A stretch of DNA of 64,000 bases, from NCBI GenBank assembly GCA_964531095.1, contig CAZHED010000022.1:1-64000 (forward strand), in the 5' to 3' direction. Position 1 is the first letter of the stretch. Every line of letters starts with the position of its first letter. The position numbers were made by a program, and so were the translations under genes. The notes beneath the pieces were generated by a model. The model worked only from the letters and a program-made list of their open reading frames with translations. It was not told the DNA's origin and made no database searches. The stretch is from Palsa-1150 sp964531095 (GTDB lineage Bacteria; Myxococcota_A; Polyangia; Polyangiales; Polyangiaceae). This document shows positions 16,251-24,679 of the stretch, in pieces.

Positions 16251-17849
16251 ATGCGAACGCTCCGTCACGTTGCATGGCTCATCGGTCTGGTCGCGGCTGG
16301 GACAATGGGGTGGACCTCCGGATGCGGTGGCTCGAGCGCTTGGGAGGGCGGCTTTGCGAGCAGCGGCGACAGCGGCGCGGCCGAAAGCGAGGCGTCCGGC
16401 GGCCAAACGGGTGCGGCATACCCCGCGCCTCCGCCCGGCAGCGCCGTCACGCTCACGCTCGGCGCGACGGACAGCGGCCCCGGCTCGACCCTTGGGTGCA
16501 CCGCACAACGGCAGTGCGTGAACCGCAGCTGCCCCAACGGCGGACATACCACGATCAGCGGCACCGTCTACGACCCGGCCGGGGTCAACCCCCTCTACAA
16601 CGTCGCCGTCTACGTCCCCCAGAGTCCGCCCTCGCCGCTTCCGGCCGGCGCCTCGTGTTACACGTGCCAGAGTCTCTATACGGGCGGCGTCGTCGCGGGC
16701 ACGCTGACCGACGCGGCGGGGAATTTCTCGATTGTGGACGCGCCCACGGGAAGCGGCGTTCCGCTCGTCGTTCAGATCGGAAAGTGGCGGCGACAATACA
16801 AAGTCGACGTGGCCGATTGCGCGAATACGGCGCAGCCCACCTTGCGATTGCCGGCCAACACGAGCGAAGGCGACCTTCCGAACATCGCGGTGTCGACCGG
16901 CGGTGCGGATTCCCTGGAGTGCCTGCTCCGCCGAATCGGCGTGGACCCAGGGGGTAGCGGCGGGGGCACCGGCGAGTACGTGAGCGGAGCAGGCGGCAGC
17001 GGGCATATTCACATTTTTCAGGGGGGCACGAATGCGCCGGGAGGAACGAACGCCACTGCCAAGGGTGGCGGCGGCGTGGCCGGCGCGCCCCTCCCGGGCG
17101 CGACGATGGCCGGCGGCTCACCCGCGTCCGCCACGGCCCTCTGGACGTCGGGGGCCGCCATGCAGCCGTACGACATCGTTCTTCTTTCGTGCGAAGGAGG
17201 GGAAACGGCGAATGCCAACCCGCAAGCCCTGAACGACTACGCAGGATTGGGGGGCCGTGTGTTCGCGTCCCATTTCCACTACGCCTGGTTCAATCAAGCT
17301 CCTTTCCTCGCGTACGATCTCGCCACCTGGACACGTGGAACGAACAACACCGGCAACATCAACGCATCGATCCGGACGACCTTGGCTGACGGGGTGACGC
17401 CTTTCCCGAAGGGCATTGCGATGCAGCAATGGCTGACCCACGTGAACGCGTTGACGAACGTGCCGGCCGAGCTACCGATCCAGGTGTCGAGGCACAACGC
17501 GGACGTGAGCGCGCTGAACATGCCCTCGACCGCCTGGATTGTGGCGGATCCGCTCGCTCCGTCGCCCGGCGCGACGCAGTACTTTTCCTGGGACATGCCC
17601 ATCCCCAATCCGACCCAGCAGCCTTGCGGGCGCGTGGTGTACAGCGACCTGCACGTCGGCGCGGCCTCCGCCGACTATGGACAGGGAGCAGACACCCAGA
17701 ACGTGCCGCCGGGAGCCCTCGTGCCCAGCGGATGCGCGAACAATGCTCTCTCGCCTCAGGAGAAGGCGCTCGAGTTCATGCTCTTCGACCTGTCCTCGTG
17801 TCTGACCCCCGTGACTCAAAAACCGCCGCCTCCAGGCTCTCCCGAGTAG
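16251..17849 (+). CDS. Lipoprotein of unknown function, paralogue A (carboxypeptidase-regulatory-like plus amidotransferase-like domain)
   Basis: 532 residues from the ATG at 16251 (GAAGGA ten nt upstream). The signal peptide ends at a Cys (GWTSGC). The mature protein has CPNGGHTTISGTVYDPAGVN, a carboxypeptidase-regulatory-like beta-sandwich, then a segment MQPYDIVLLSCEGGE and GLGGRVFASHFHYAWF that resembles a class I glutamine-amidotransferase/ThuA-like fold, and a conserved end KALEFMLFDLSSC. It is clearly paralogous to the gene at 48723-50312: long blocks such as the PNGGHTTISGTVYDPAGVN region are nearly identical. Function is unknown; cell-surface location is likely. Confidence 0.75.
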   Translation: MRTLRHVAWLIGLVAAGTMGWTSGCGGSSAWEGGFASSGDSGAAESEASGGQTGAAYPAPPPGSAVTLTLGATDSGPGSTLGCTAQRQCVNRSCPNGGHTTISGTVYDPAGVNPLYNVAVYVPQSPPSPLPAGASCYTCQSLYTGGVVAGTLTDAAGNFSIVDAPTGSGVPLVVQIGKWRRQYKVDVADCANTAQPTLRLPANTSEGDLPNIAVSTGGADSLECLLRRIGVDPGGSGGGTGEYVSGAGGSGHIHIFQGGTNAPGGTNATAKGGGGVAGAPLPGATMAGGSPASATALWTSGAAMQPYDIVLLSCEGGETANANPQALNDYAGLGGRVFASHFHYAWFNQAPFLAYDLATWTRGTNNTGNINASIRTTLADGVTPFPKGIAMQQWLTHVNALTNVPAELPIQVSRHNADVSALNMPSTAWIVADPLAPSPGATQYFSWDMPIPNPTQQPCGRVVYSDLHVGAASADYGQGADTQNVPPGALVPSGCANNALSPQEKALEFMLFDLSSCLTPVTQKPPPPGSPE

Positions 17850-17965
17850 TCCCTCCGCGCCTCGGCAAGCGCTCGAGCGAGACGCATCGACGCCCGAGCG
17901 AGGACGACGGCCACCCTCTTGCGCGTCTCATCCCCTTCGACGCGCGCCCCAGTTAGGATGGCGGC

Positions 17966-19072
17966 GTGCCCCGCTCATCGCTCGCGCTCCTGGTTCTCGT
18001 GGTCATCGTCGGCTGTCGCGCGACGCCCGCACCGCCCGCCCCTACCGCGAACACCGGCCCCGAGCCACCCGCGCCGCCGCCCATCCCCGAGCTGAGCCCC
18101 GGCGCGCGCACGGAGGACGAGCGCAATACGATCGCCGTCTTCCGCGCGGTCGCCCCCAGCACCGTCTTCGTTACGCAGACGCGAATCGTCGTCGATTTTC
18201 TCGGCGGCGCGCAGGAGGTCGCCGCCGGGAGCGGGTCGGGGTTCGTCTGGGACGACGACGGCCACGTGGTCACGAACTTCCACGTCGTCGACGGAGCGCG
18301 ATCGCTCACCGTCACCTTCCAGAACCAGAAGACGTTCGACGGGATTCTGGTCGGCGTCGAGCCCCGCAAAGACATCGCCGTCCTCAAAGTCGGCGCGCCA
18401 CGCGACCTGCTCAAGCCGGTGACGGCGGGACAGCACGTCAAGCTCGAAGTCGGGCAGAAGACGATCGCGATCGGCAACCCGTTCGGCCTCGACCACACCT
18501 TGACCACCGGCATCGTCAGCGCGCTCGGCCGTCAGGTGCAAGGCGCCGGCGGGGTGACCATCCGGGACATGATCCAGACCGACGCCGCGATCAATCCGGG
18601 AAACAGCGGGGGACCGCTTCTCGACTCCTCGGGGCTGCTCATCGGCATGAACACGATGATCTACAGCAAGAGCGGCGCCTACGCGGGAATCGGCTTCGCG
18701 GTGCCAGCGACGACGATCGCCCGGGTCGTGCCGCAGATCATCGCAAAGGGGCACGCGGAGCAGCTTGGCCTACCGATCCAAATCGACCCGCTCGGCCGGC
18801 TGGAACGGAGATTCGGCATCCGTGGGGTCGTTGTCCTCGAGGTGCCCCGAGGTGGCGCCGCAGAGCGCGCGGGCATGGTGGGCATCACCCAGACGGCCGA
18901 GGGCTTGGCCTTGGGCGACGTGATCGTCGGCGTCGAAGACCAAAAGGTCGACGACTACGACGACTTGTACAACGCGCTCGACCAGCGGCGCGCGGGGGAC
19001 AAAGTGAGCGTCAGGGTCAAGAGGCAACGCGGCGAGGTCGCCTTGCGAATGGAGGTCATGGTCATCGAGTGA
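17966..19072 (+). CDS. HtrA/DegP-like trypsin-type serine protease lipoprotein
   Basis: 368 residues from a GTG with AGGA seven nt upstream. The N terminus MPRSSLALLVLVVIVGC is a short lipoprotein signal. The chymotrypsin-like domain has the full triad: H106 (VVTNFHVVDG), D136 (PRKDIAVLKV) and S214 (NPGNSGGPLLD). One PDZ domain follows at roughly residues 265-365. The protein should degrade or refold damaged envelope proteins, tethered by its lipid anchor. Its last 11 bp overlap the 3' end of the Sel1-repeat gene on the other strand. Confidence 0.93.
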   Translation: MPRSSLALLVLVVIVGCRATPAPPAPTANTGPEPPAPPPIPELSPGARTEDERNTIAVFRAVAPSTVFVTQTRIVVDFLGGAQEVAAGSGSGFVWDDDGHVVTNFHVVDGARSLTVTFQNQKTFDGILVGVEPRKDIAVLKVGAPRDLLKPVTAGQHVKLEVGQKTIAIGNPFGLDHTLTTGIVSALGRQVQGAGGVTIRDMIQTDAAINPGNSGGPLLDSSGLLIGMNTMIYSKSGAYAGIGFAVPATTIARVVPQIIAKGHAEQLGLPIQIDPLGRLERRFGIRGVVVLEVPRGGAAERAGMVGITQTAEGLALGDVIVGVEDQKVDDYDDLYNALDQRRAGDKVSVRVKRQRGEVALRMEVMVIE

Positions 19073-19634
19073 GCCCGCCCTCGAGAAACGGCAGCGGCGG
19101 CTCGAGCATCGCTTTCGCTTTCTCGCAGGACGCTTTCGCACCCGCCGTGCAGGTCAGTTGATAGAGCTCGCCCGCCTTCGCGCGGTCCACGGGCACCCCG
19201 GTGCCGCGCTCGTACATGATCGCGAGGTTGTAGCAGCCGGCTGCCCATTTCAGATCGCACGCCCGGGCGTAAAGGTGCGCCGCCTTGGCGTCGTCTTTGA
19301 CCACCCCGTGCGCGTACTCGTTCATCTGACCGGCGAAGACGCACGCCGAGGGATCCTTCATGTCGCAGGCGCGCTCGAAGAGCGCCGTCGCCCGCGCTTC
19401 GTCCTTGTCGACGCCCCGGCCGAAGGCATAGGTCGTGGCAAGTCTGCGGCAACGGTCCGCCGAACCCGCGTCGCACTCGCGTTCGCAGACCGGGATATCC
19501 GGGCACGTCCCCGGTGCGGCGCCAATCGTGACGACGCTCGCCGGTGGGCCGGGCTGCTGCTGCTCCTCCGCCGACGAGCCGCCGCGATGGCAAGCTGCAC
19601 CCAGGACGCACACGATGACGAGAGCGAGTCTCAT
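19062..19634 (-). CDS. Sel1-repeat lipoprotein
   Basis: 190 residues with a signal peptide ending VLGAAC. The mature protein contains at least three Sel1-like TPR units, seen as repeats of the form GVDKDEARATALFERAC, GVVKDDAKAAHLYARAC and GVPVDRAKAGELYQLTC, each preceded by a CxxxA/G helix. Sel1 repeats mediate protein-protein contacts. The regular cysteines may form disulfides outside the cytoplasm. GAGGGAG lies about seven nt upstream of the ATG. Downstream, the gene converges with the HtrA-like protease, overlapping it by 11 bp. Confidence 0.85.
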   Translation of the reverse strand: MRLALVIVCVLGAACHRGGSSAEEQQQPGPPASVVTIGAAPGTCPDIPVCERECDAGSADRCRRLATTYAFGRGVDKDEARATALFERACDMKDPSACVFAGQMNEYAHGVVKDDAKAAHLYARACDLKWAAGCYNLAIMYERGTGVPVDRAKAGELYQLTCTAGAKASCEKAKAMLEPPLPFLEGGLTR

Positions 19635-19659
19635 TCCCCGCTCCCTCTAGCAGAACCGA

Positions 19660-20436
19660 TCAGGGCACCGCCTGGATGCACTGCGTGAGGGTGGGGGTCA
19701 AATCGGTGCACATGTAGCCTGCCGGGCAGATCGAAGGCACGCAAACGCAGTGGGCTATCGCCGGAGTGCCGGCCGTGCACGCACCCGGCACTTGCGCGCA
19801 GTGGAACGTTGGCGGCACCGAGCAGCCGATGGATTGCGGCACGACGACGCGCCCGTTCGGACATTGGCCGGCGTCGTCTGGGAGGATCAGGGCTCCCCCG
19901 ACCGTCAAGTCTTCTACGCAGATGCTTCCGGCGCCGCACGCCGCACACGCGCCCCCGTCGGAGCCACCTTTCGTCGCGTCGCCCGCTCCGTCGGATTGCG
20001 CATCGGTGACCTTGGTCGCCGAATCCAACGCCGGCGCGTCGTGCAGGGCGGCGTCCTTCGGCCCGGAGCTACTGCCCGCGTCGGAGCCGCCGCCGGAGCC
20101 GCCCATCCCGGAGCTGCTGCCGGACGACATGGCCATCCCAGAGCTGCTGCCGGAGGACATGGTCACTCCGGAGCTACTGCCCGACCCGGCGGCCCCGGAG
20201 CTGCCGCTGCTGGTTGTGCCCGTTCCGGAGCTGCCGCCCGAGCTTCCGGTTCCCGAGCTGCTGGAGGACATGGCCGTCCCCGAGCTGCTTCCCATGCCCA
20301 TCGAGCCCGTCTCGGCGCCCCCGCCGTCGGCCGCCTGCAGCGAAAAGGTGGTGCCCGAGCATGCGGCGATTGCCGTGCATGCGGCCATGCAGGCGGTCCA
20401 CCCGAACGAGAACAGGAGCGCGCGAGCGATCGGCAT
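19660..20436 (-). CDS. Linker-rich secreted lipoprotein of unknown function
   Basis: 258 residues. The signal peptide contains several Cys (WTACMAACTAIAAC), so lipidation is likely. Residues about 45-125 are Ser/Gly/Met repeats (SSSGMAMSSGSSSGMGGSG), then an Ala/Asp-rich stretch. The C-terminal 90 residues form a Cys-rich module (GACAACGAGSICVEDL, CPNGRVVVPQSIGC, CVCVPSICPAGYMC) with a regular Cys spacing suggesting disulfides. No enzymatic family is recognisable. It is separated from the Sel1 lipoprotein start by 25 bp and co-directional with it. Confidence 0.75.
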   Translation of the reverse strand: MPIARALLFSFGWTACMAACTAIAACSGTTFSLQAADGGGAETGSMGMGSSSGTAMSSSSSGTGSSGGSSGTGTTSSGSSGAAGSGSSSGVTMSSGSSSGMAMSSGSSSGMGGSGGGSDAGSSSGPKDAALHDAPALDSATKVTDAQSDGAGDATKGGSDGGACAACGAGSICVEDLTVGGALILPDDAGQCPNGRVVVPQSIGCSVPPTFHCAQVPGACTAGTPAIAHCVCVPSICPAGYMCTDLTPTLTQCIQAVP

Positions 20437-20564
20437 GCGGACGAGGTTCGCACGATTGATGCCAAAGCGTGGTCGGTCGAAAAAAAGGCCCCGAATAGCC
20501 GGCTGCTGCGCCGGAGTGTGCCAGGCGCGGCTCGGCGATCGTGGGTCAACGAATTGGCGATCGC

Positions 20565-21629
20565 TCAGACGTGCCGGTGTATGTGGTGCGCGTCTGGGGC
20601 GTGAGGATGATCGTGGGTTTGTTCGTCGTGGCGATGCACGTGGCTATGCTCGCCTTCCACCGCTGGCTCGTGCGGATGGTCGTGGTGGCCATCGTCGTGC
20701 CGATGGGCGTGCTCGTGATCCATCGGCTCGTGAGTATGGGGGTGACGGTGGCGCTCGGTGAGGTGAAGGTAGACGCCTACGGCGAAGAGTCCCGTCGCCG
20801 CGACCGTCGGGAATCCCGCTACGCGATCGCCCATCGCCCATGCGGCCCCAGCCCCGACGAACGGCGCAAGCGCGAAAATCGATCCCGTGCGAGCCGCCCC
20901 AATTCGGCGCTGTGCCAGCAGGTAGAGGCGCAAGCTGAGACCGTAGCCGGTCGCGCCGATCGCGAGGAGGCCGAGGGCGGCCGCGGGGCTTGGAAGCGTC
21001 TCGCGGAGTGCGCGCGACGCCACCAGACCGAAAGCGGCTCCCAGCGCCCCCTTCCACCGGACGACCTGGGTAGGATTCAAATCGGCCAGAGGCCGGCTGA
21101 GCGCATTGTCCAGCGCCCACCCCAACGTCGCCAGGACGACCGCCACAGCGCCCCACCCGACCGGACCGTTCGCGTTCCCACCGGCGACCAGGCAAGCGCC
21201 GCCCGCGACCATGACCGCGAGGGCGACCCCGACGCGCCCCCCGATGGGCTCGTGGTAGATGCGCCACGCGAGCAAGACGGTGAACACGGCTTCGAAGTTG
21301 AGAAGCAACGAAGCACCGGATCCGCTCGTGTGCTGCAGGCCCCAGGCGAAGCACACCGGTGCGAACACCGCGCCGACGAGCGCAACGAGGACGAGACGAC
21401 GCACGTGACGACGGCGGATGGGAGCTTCGCGGTTTGCTTTCGATCGAGCGCCCAACGAAGCCAGCGCCGCTCCGGCATAGAGGAGAGCCGCGGTCGAGAA
21501 GGCCCCCGACACTTCGGCGAGCCGCTGGATGAGCGGCGTGGTCACACCGAACGAAAAGGCCGCGAGGACGGCGAGCAGCCCTCCGCGCGCCAGCGGATTC
21601 TTCGATCCCGGGGGGCTGGAGACGGCCAC
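20565..21629 (-). CDS. EamA/DMT-family transporter with His-rich C-terminal tail
   Basis: About 354 residues from a GTG at 21629. The open frame reaches 21779, but the extra part runs through the shared intergenic region. Ten hydrophobic segments in two EamA halves are visible (LAVLAAFSFGVTTPLIQRLA, SGSGASLLLNFEAVFTVLLA and so on). The last 65 residues are extremely His/Asp-rich (HRHPHTHEPMDHEHAHRHDD, HDHPHAPDAHHIHRHV), a typical metal-binding tail. EamA proteins export metabolites, but this tail and the divergent CDF zinc exporter suggest a link with divalent metals. Substrate unknown. Confidence 0.8.
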   Translation of the reverse strand: MAVSSPPGSKNPLARGGLLAVLAAFSFGVTTPLIQRLAEVSGAFSTAALLYAGAALASLGARSKANREAPIRRRHVRRLVLVALVGAVFAPVCFAWGLQHTSGSGASLLLNFEAVFTVLLAWRIYHEPIGGRVGVALAVMVAGGACLVAGGNANGPVGWGAVAVVLATLGWALDNALSRPLADLNPTQVVRWKGALGAAFGLVASRALRETLPSPAAALGLLAIGATGYGLSLRLYLLAQRRIGAARTGSIFALAPFVGAGAAWAMGDRVAGFPTVAATGLFAVGVYLHLTERHRHPHTHEPMDHEHAHRHDDGHHDHPHEPAVEGEHSHVHRHDEQTHDHPHAPDAHHIHRHV

Positions 21630-21700
21630 GCGTGGCCCGATTGTAGCTGGTGCTTGCGCTCGGCCCCAGGCGTTGTCCGCGTTGCGGCGCAGCCGCACCT

Positions 21701-21715
21701 GTACCGTCAGGGTAC
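21701..21715. promoter_or_regulatory. Candidate operator between the EamA and CDF transporter genes
   Basis: GTACC-GTCAG-GGTAC is a perfect 5-bp dyad with a 5-bp spacer. It lies within CCTGTACCGTCAGGGTACGG, whose outer bases are also nearly symmetric. It sits between the divergent transporter starts at 21629 and 21842. The size and GTAC-centred arms resemble MerR-family metal-sensor operators, but no merR-like gene is next to it. Confidence 0.35.
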
Positions 21716-21841
21716 GGCCGAACCGCGCGGACCCCGACCGATGCATGCATCTGTGGACGGCGCCGCGATCCGTCCTCACGCTATAAGAGAGACGTCAGCC
21801 CCGCCGAGCCGGGAGCTCGGCGCTCCAACCGTGTCCCGCCG

Positions 21842-22747
21842 ATGGGCCATTCCCACGAACACCATCCCTCTGAAACCGGCGGTCTCGCCTTTCTCGTCGG
21901 CATCGTCCTCAACTCCGCGATGGTCGTAGTCGAAGCGTTCTACGGCGTCGTCGCGCACTCGATGGCCCTGCTCGCCGACGCGGGCCACAACCTGGGCGAC
22001 GTGCTCGGACTCGTCCTGGCGGGCGGCGCGACCTATCTGGCTCATCGCAGGCCGACCAAGAGGCGCACGTACGGGTATCGCCGCCTGACGCTCCTATCGG
22101 CGCTTGCGAACGGGATCTTCCTCCTCGTCGCGACAGGCGCCATCGCGTGGGAGTCGATCCGGCGGCTGAGCGTGCCCGAGGCGGTCGCTACCAAGCCGGT
22201 GATCGCCGTCGCCGCGGTCGCGGTGGTCGTCAACGCGGCGTCCGCGCTTTTCTTCCTTCGCGAAAGCGCGCGCGATCTGAACGTGCGAGCCGCCTTCTTG
22301 CACCTGATCGGCGACGCCGGCATCTCCCTCGCGGTCATCGTCGCGAGCATCGTGATGGCGCGAACGGGGTGGCTGCTTCTGGATCCGGTCCTGGGGCTCG
22401 CCGTCGCCGGCCTGATTCTCGTCAGCACCTGGTCGCTCTTGCGCCAGTCGATGAATCTGGTGCTGGATGCCGTGCCCGAGACGATCGACATCGACGAGGT
22501 TCGCGCGTATCTCGCCACGCTTCCGCACGTGCGCGAGGTGCACGATCTTCACGTGTGGGCGATGAGCACGACCGAGACGGCGCTGACCGCTCACCTCGTC
22601 ATGCCCGGCAACGTCTGCGAGCCGTCGTTTCTCTCGGGGGTCTGCGGCGAGCTCCACGGCCGCTTCGGGATCGAGCACTCGACGCTTCAGGTCGATCCGG
22701 AGGACGCCCCCGAGCCCTGTCGACTCGCTCCGGACGAGACGGTTTGA
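21842..22747 (+). CDS. Cation diffusion facilitator (CzcD/ZitB-like zinc exporter)
   Basis: 301 residues starting MGHSHEHHPSETGG, a short His-rich N terminus usual in CDF transporters. Six membrane helices follow. The metal-site motifs are ALLADAGHNLGDV in helix 2 and HLIGDAGISL in helix 5, giving the HxxxD-type pairs of Zn2+/Cd2+ exporters. The cytoplasmic C-terminal domain has VREVHDLHVWAMS and ALTAHLVMPGN. It exports zinc (possibly cadmium or cobalt) in exchange for protons. The frame is open upstream, but the ATG at 21842 gives the canonical N terminus. Confidence 0.92.
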   Translation: MGHSHEHHPSETGGLAFLVGIVLNSAMVVVEAFYGVVAHSMALLADAGHNLGDVLGLVLAGGATYLAHRRPTKRRTYGYRRLTLLSALANGIFLLVATGAIAWESIRRLSVPEAVATKPVIAVAAVAVVVNAASALFFLRESARDLNVRAAFLHLIGDAGISLAVIVASIVMARTGWLLLDPVLGLAVAGLILVSTWSLLRQSMNLVLDAVPETIDIDEVRAYLATLPHVREVHDLHVWAMSTTETALTAHLVMPGNVCEPSFLSGVCGELHGRFGIEHSTLQVDPEDAPEPCRLAPDETV

Positions 22748-22782
22748 GGGGCTTGCCCGAAGACGGTCATTCGGCGAAAGCC

Positions 22783-23142
22783 CTAAACCGCAATCGCGCG
22801 CGCGATGAACGACGGGCGGTCTTCCGGCCCGGCGCTGCTCCGCGCGTTCTCATCGGCCCTCCGGAGGGCGGACAAGAGGGCGATCGCCGACGCCAGCCCT
22901 TCGCACCGCCCCGGGCCGGCTCCGCCGATGTGCTGAAGACACGCGTCGTAGACGAACTGAAGGTACGCGGTCATCTCCGGATGGCGGCGCGAGTCGAGCG
23001 ACGCGTAGAGCCCCCCGAGGAGGGCGAACGCTTCGTCGAGCCGACGACGCCCCGCCTCGGTCGACGACGCCCCCAGCGCCACCCTCGCCGCGTCGAGCGA
23101 TCGAACGAGTCGATCGAGCATCGAACCGAATGTTGCGCTCAT
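22783..23142 (-). CDS. FliS-like small helical protein (tentative)
   Basis: 119 residues from the ATG at 23142. The sequence is all-helical in appearance with LDRLVRSLDAARVAL, then RLDEAFALLGGLYASLDSRR and MTAYLQFVYDACLQHIGG, then SAIALLSALR. This pattern of a helix carrying xxSLD followed by a Tyr-rich helix is like the flagellin chaperone FliS, normally about 120-130 residues. No flagellar neighbours are visible in the window, so the assignment rests on pattern only and an unrelated four-helix protein is possible. A GGGAAG directly abuts the start, so the start is uncertain. Confidence 0.4.
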   Translation of the reverse strand: MSATFGSMLDRLVRSLDAARVALGASSTEAGRRRLDEAFALLGGLYASLDSRRHPEMTAYLQFVYDACLQHIGGAGPGRCEGLASAIALLSALRRADENARSSAGPEDRPSFIARAIAV

Positions 23143-23263
23143 CTTCCCATAGGAACGGCGAGGCGGCCGTCGACTTGAGGCTCCCATGTAGGCCGCGGCC
23201 CGGTGGCTCTCCTGGTTCCGGTGGCCGCGCAAGGCGCGTCGGTCTTCAGGTACCATCGCCGCC

Positions 23264-24679
23264 GTGACCCTCGAAGGTGCTGTCCTCGCTGTCGTCGCGC
23301 TCGACGACGATGCCAGTCGGCCAACCGCCGCGGCGCTTCGTTCCGGCGGCGCCACAGTGAAGAGCGCCACCGTGAACGCGAACGCGCTCGCGATGCTCAG
23401 CGCACCCGGCTTCGATGCGGTGCTGCTCGATCTGGCCGAGTCGCCCGAGTCCTTCATCGCCCTCGTGACCGCGATGCGCGGCGATCCGCGCACGCAGGCG
23501 ACGCCCCTCTTCGCGCTCGCCCCGGTGGGCCTCCCCTGCGGTCGACTCGCGGGCCTGGGGGCGGTGCACCTGGGCCCTGCCGGCGATCTCCCGCAGCTCA
23601 TGCAAATGGTGTCCGAAGTCGTCGCCCGCCATCGCGCCGCGGCCGAAGCCTCCGAGCGGGCCCGACAGCTCGAGGAGCGCTTGCGCGGAGCGCTCGTGCG
23701 GCTCTCGGCCCTCAGGAGCGAGGCGCAGACATTCACCCACGATGCGCGCGTTCTCTGCGGAGTCGTCGCCGGCTTCGCCGCCAATCTGCGCGACGGCATT
23801 GCCGGGCCGCTCGACTCCACGCAGCGGAGTCACGTTGCGCAAATCCTCGAGGCCGCCAACGACACCGCGGCGATGGTTCATCGCTTCGGCGGCTCGGCCC
23901 GCGCACAAACCGAGCTGCCCGCCGCCATGGGAAGCGTGTCTCCGGCTTCGCCGAGGACAGTGCGCCGCACGCTTCTCGACCTCGTCGAGGTGGCCCGGTC
24001 GACGATGCACCTGTTCGAGGCGGTGGCCGAGCAGAAGTCCGTCGCCACCGAGTTCGAAGCGCCCGAGCCCGTGTCGCTCTGGGGCGACGCGATGCAACTC
24101 AAGCAGGTGGTGACGAACCTCCTGGTCAACGCGCTCAAGTTCACGCCGACCGGGGGGCGCATTCGCGTGGTCGTCCGTTCGGTCGCGCCGCGGGGGCCCG
24201 CGACCGGGCCGGCGGCGCGCCACCACGCCGAGCTGATGGTCGTCGACACGGGGCCCGGCATTCCCCCCGGCGACCGCGAGCGGGTCTTCGAACGGGGGGT
24301 GCGTCTTGCGCGTGACGAGCGCGTTCCGGGAGCCGGCGTCGGTCTCGCGGTCGTCCGCGAAATTGTGGCGATGCACGGCGGGGCGGCAATTGCAGACGAG
24401 GCCCCCGGGGGCGGCGCGGCATTCGTCGTGCGTCTCCCGCTGGATATGCGGTCGAGACGCGAGCAAGGGGTCTTGCTCATCGACGACGCGAACGCCGCCC
24501 GGCGCGTCGTCGACGCCCTTCGCACGCGGCGCGACTGGACGCGGGAGGCGGTGAAGGGCGACGAAGCCGGCATCGCCGCTGCGGCCCAAGGGTGCCGGGC
24601 GGTGATCGTCGTGCCGCGAGGAGGGGAGCGGGGGGCTCTCGACGAGCTTCTCGACGAGCTGCCTTCAGCTGGGCAATAG
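23264..24679 (+). CDS. Atypical sensor histidine kinase with receiver-like ends
   Basis: 471 residues from a GTG. The N-terminal 110 residues look like a receiver domain (AVVALDDDASRPTAAALRSG, VLLDLAESPESF). A helical segment follows with the probable phospho-acceptor in QTFTHDARVLCGVV (residues near 160). The ATPase domain has the N box NLLVNALKFTPTGGRI, G1 DTGPGIPPGDRERVFERG and G2 PGAGVGLAVVREIVAMHGG. The last 65 residues (GVLLIDDANAARRVVDALRT) look like a half receiver without an obvious phospho-acceptor. No membrane segment, so cytoplasmic. Its 3' end overlaps the sugar kinase gene by 15 bp. Confidence 0.85.
   Translation: MTLEGAVLAVVALDDDASRPTAAALRSGGATVKSATVNANALAMLSAPGFDAVLLDLAESPESFIALVTAMRGDPRTQATPLFALAPVGLPCGRLAGLGAVHLGPAGDLPQLMQMVSEVVARHRAAAEASERARQLEERLRGALVRLSALRSEAQTFTHDARVLCGVVAGFAANLRDGIAGPLDSTQRSHVAQILEAANDTAAMVHRFGGSARAQTELPAAMGSVSPASPRTVRRTLLDLVEVARSTMHLFEAVAEQKSVATEFEAPEPVSLWGDAMQLKQVVTNLLVNALKFTPTGGRIRVVVRSVAPRGPATGPAARHHAELMVVDTGPGIPPGDRERVFERGVRLARDERVPGAGVGLAVVREIVAMHGGAAIADEAPGGGAAFVVRLPLDMRSRREQGVLLIDDANAARRVVDALRTRRDWTREAVKGDEAGIAAAAQGCRAVIVVPRGGERGALDELLDELPSAGQ

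Noticed and set aside
15100..16275. Sigma factor extended to 391 residues
   Set aside because: The first 79 residues are Arg/Ser-rich and overlap the divergent gene's leader; GTG 16038 has a ribosome site.
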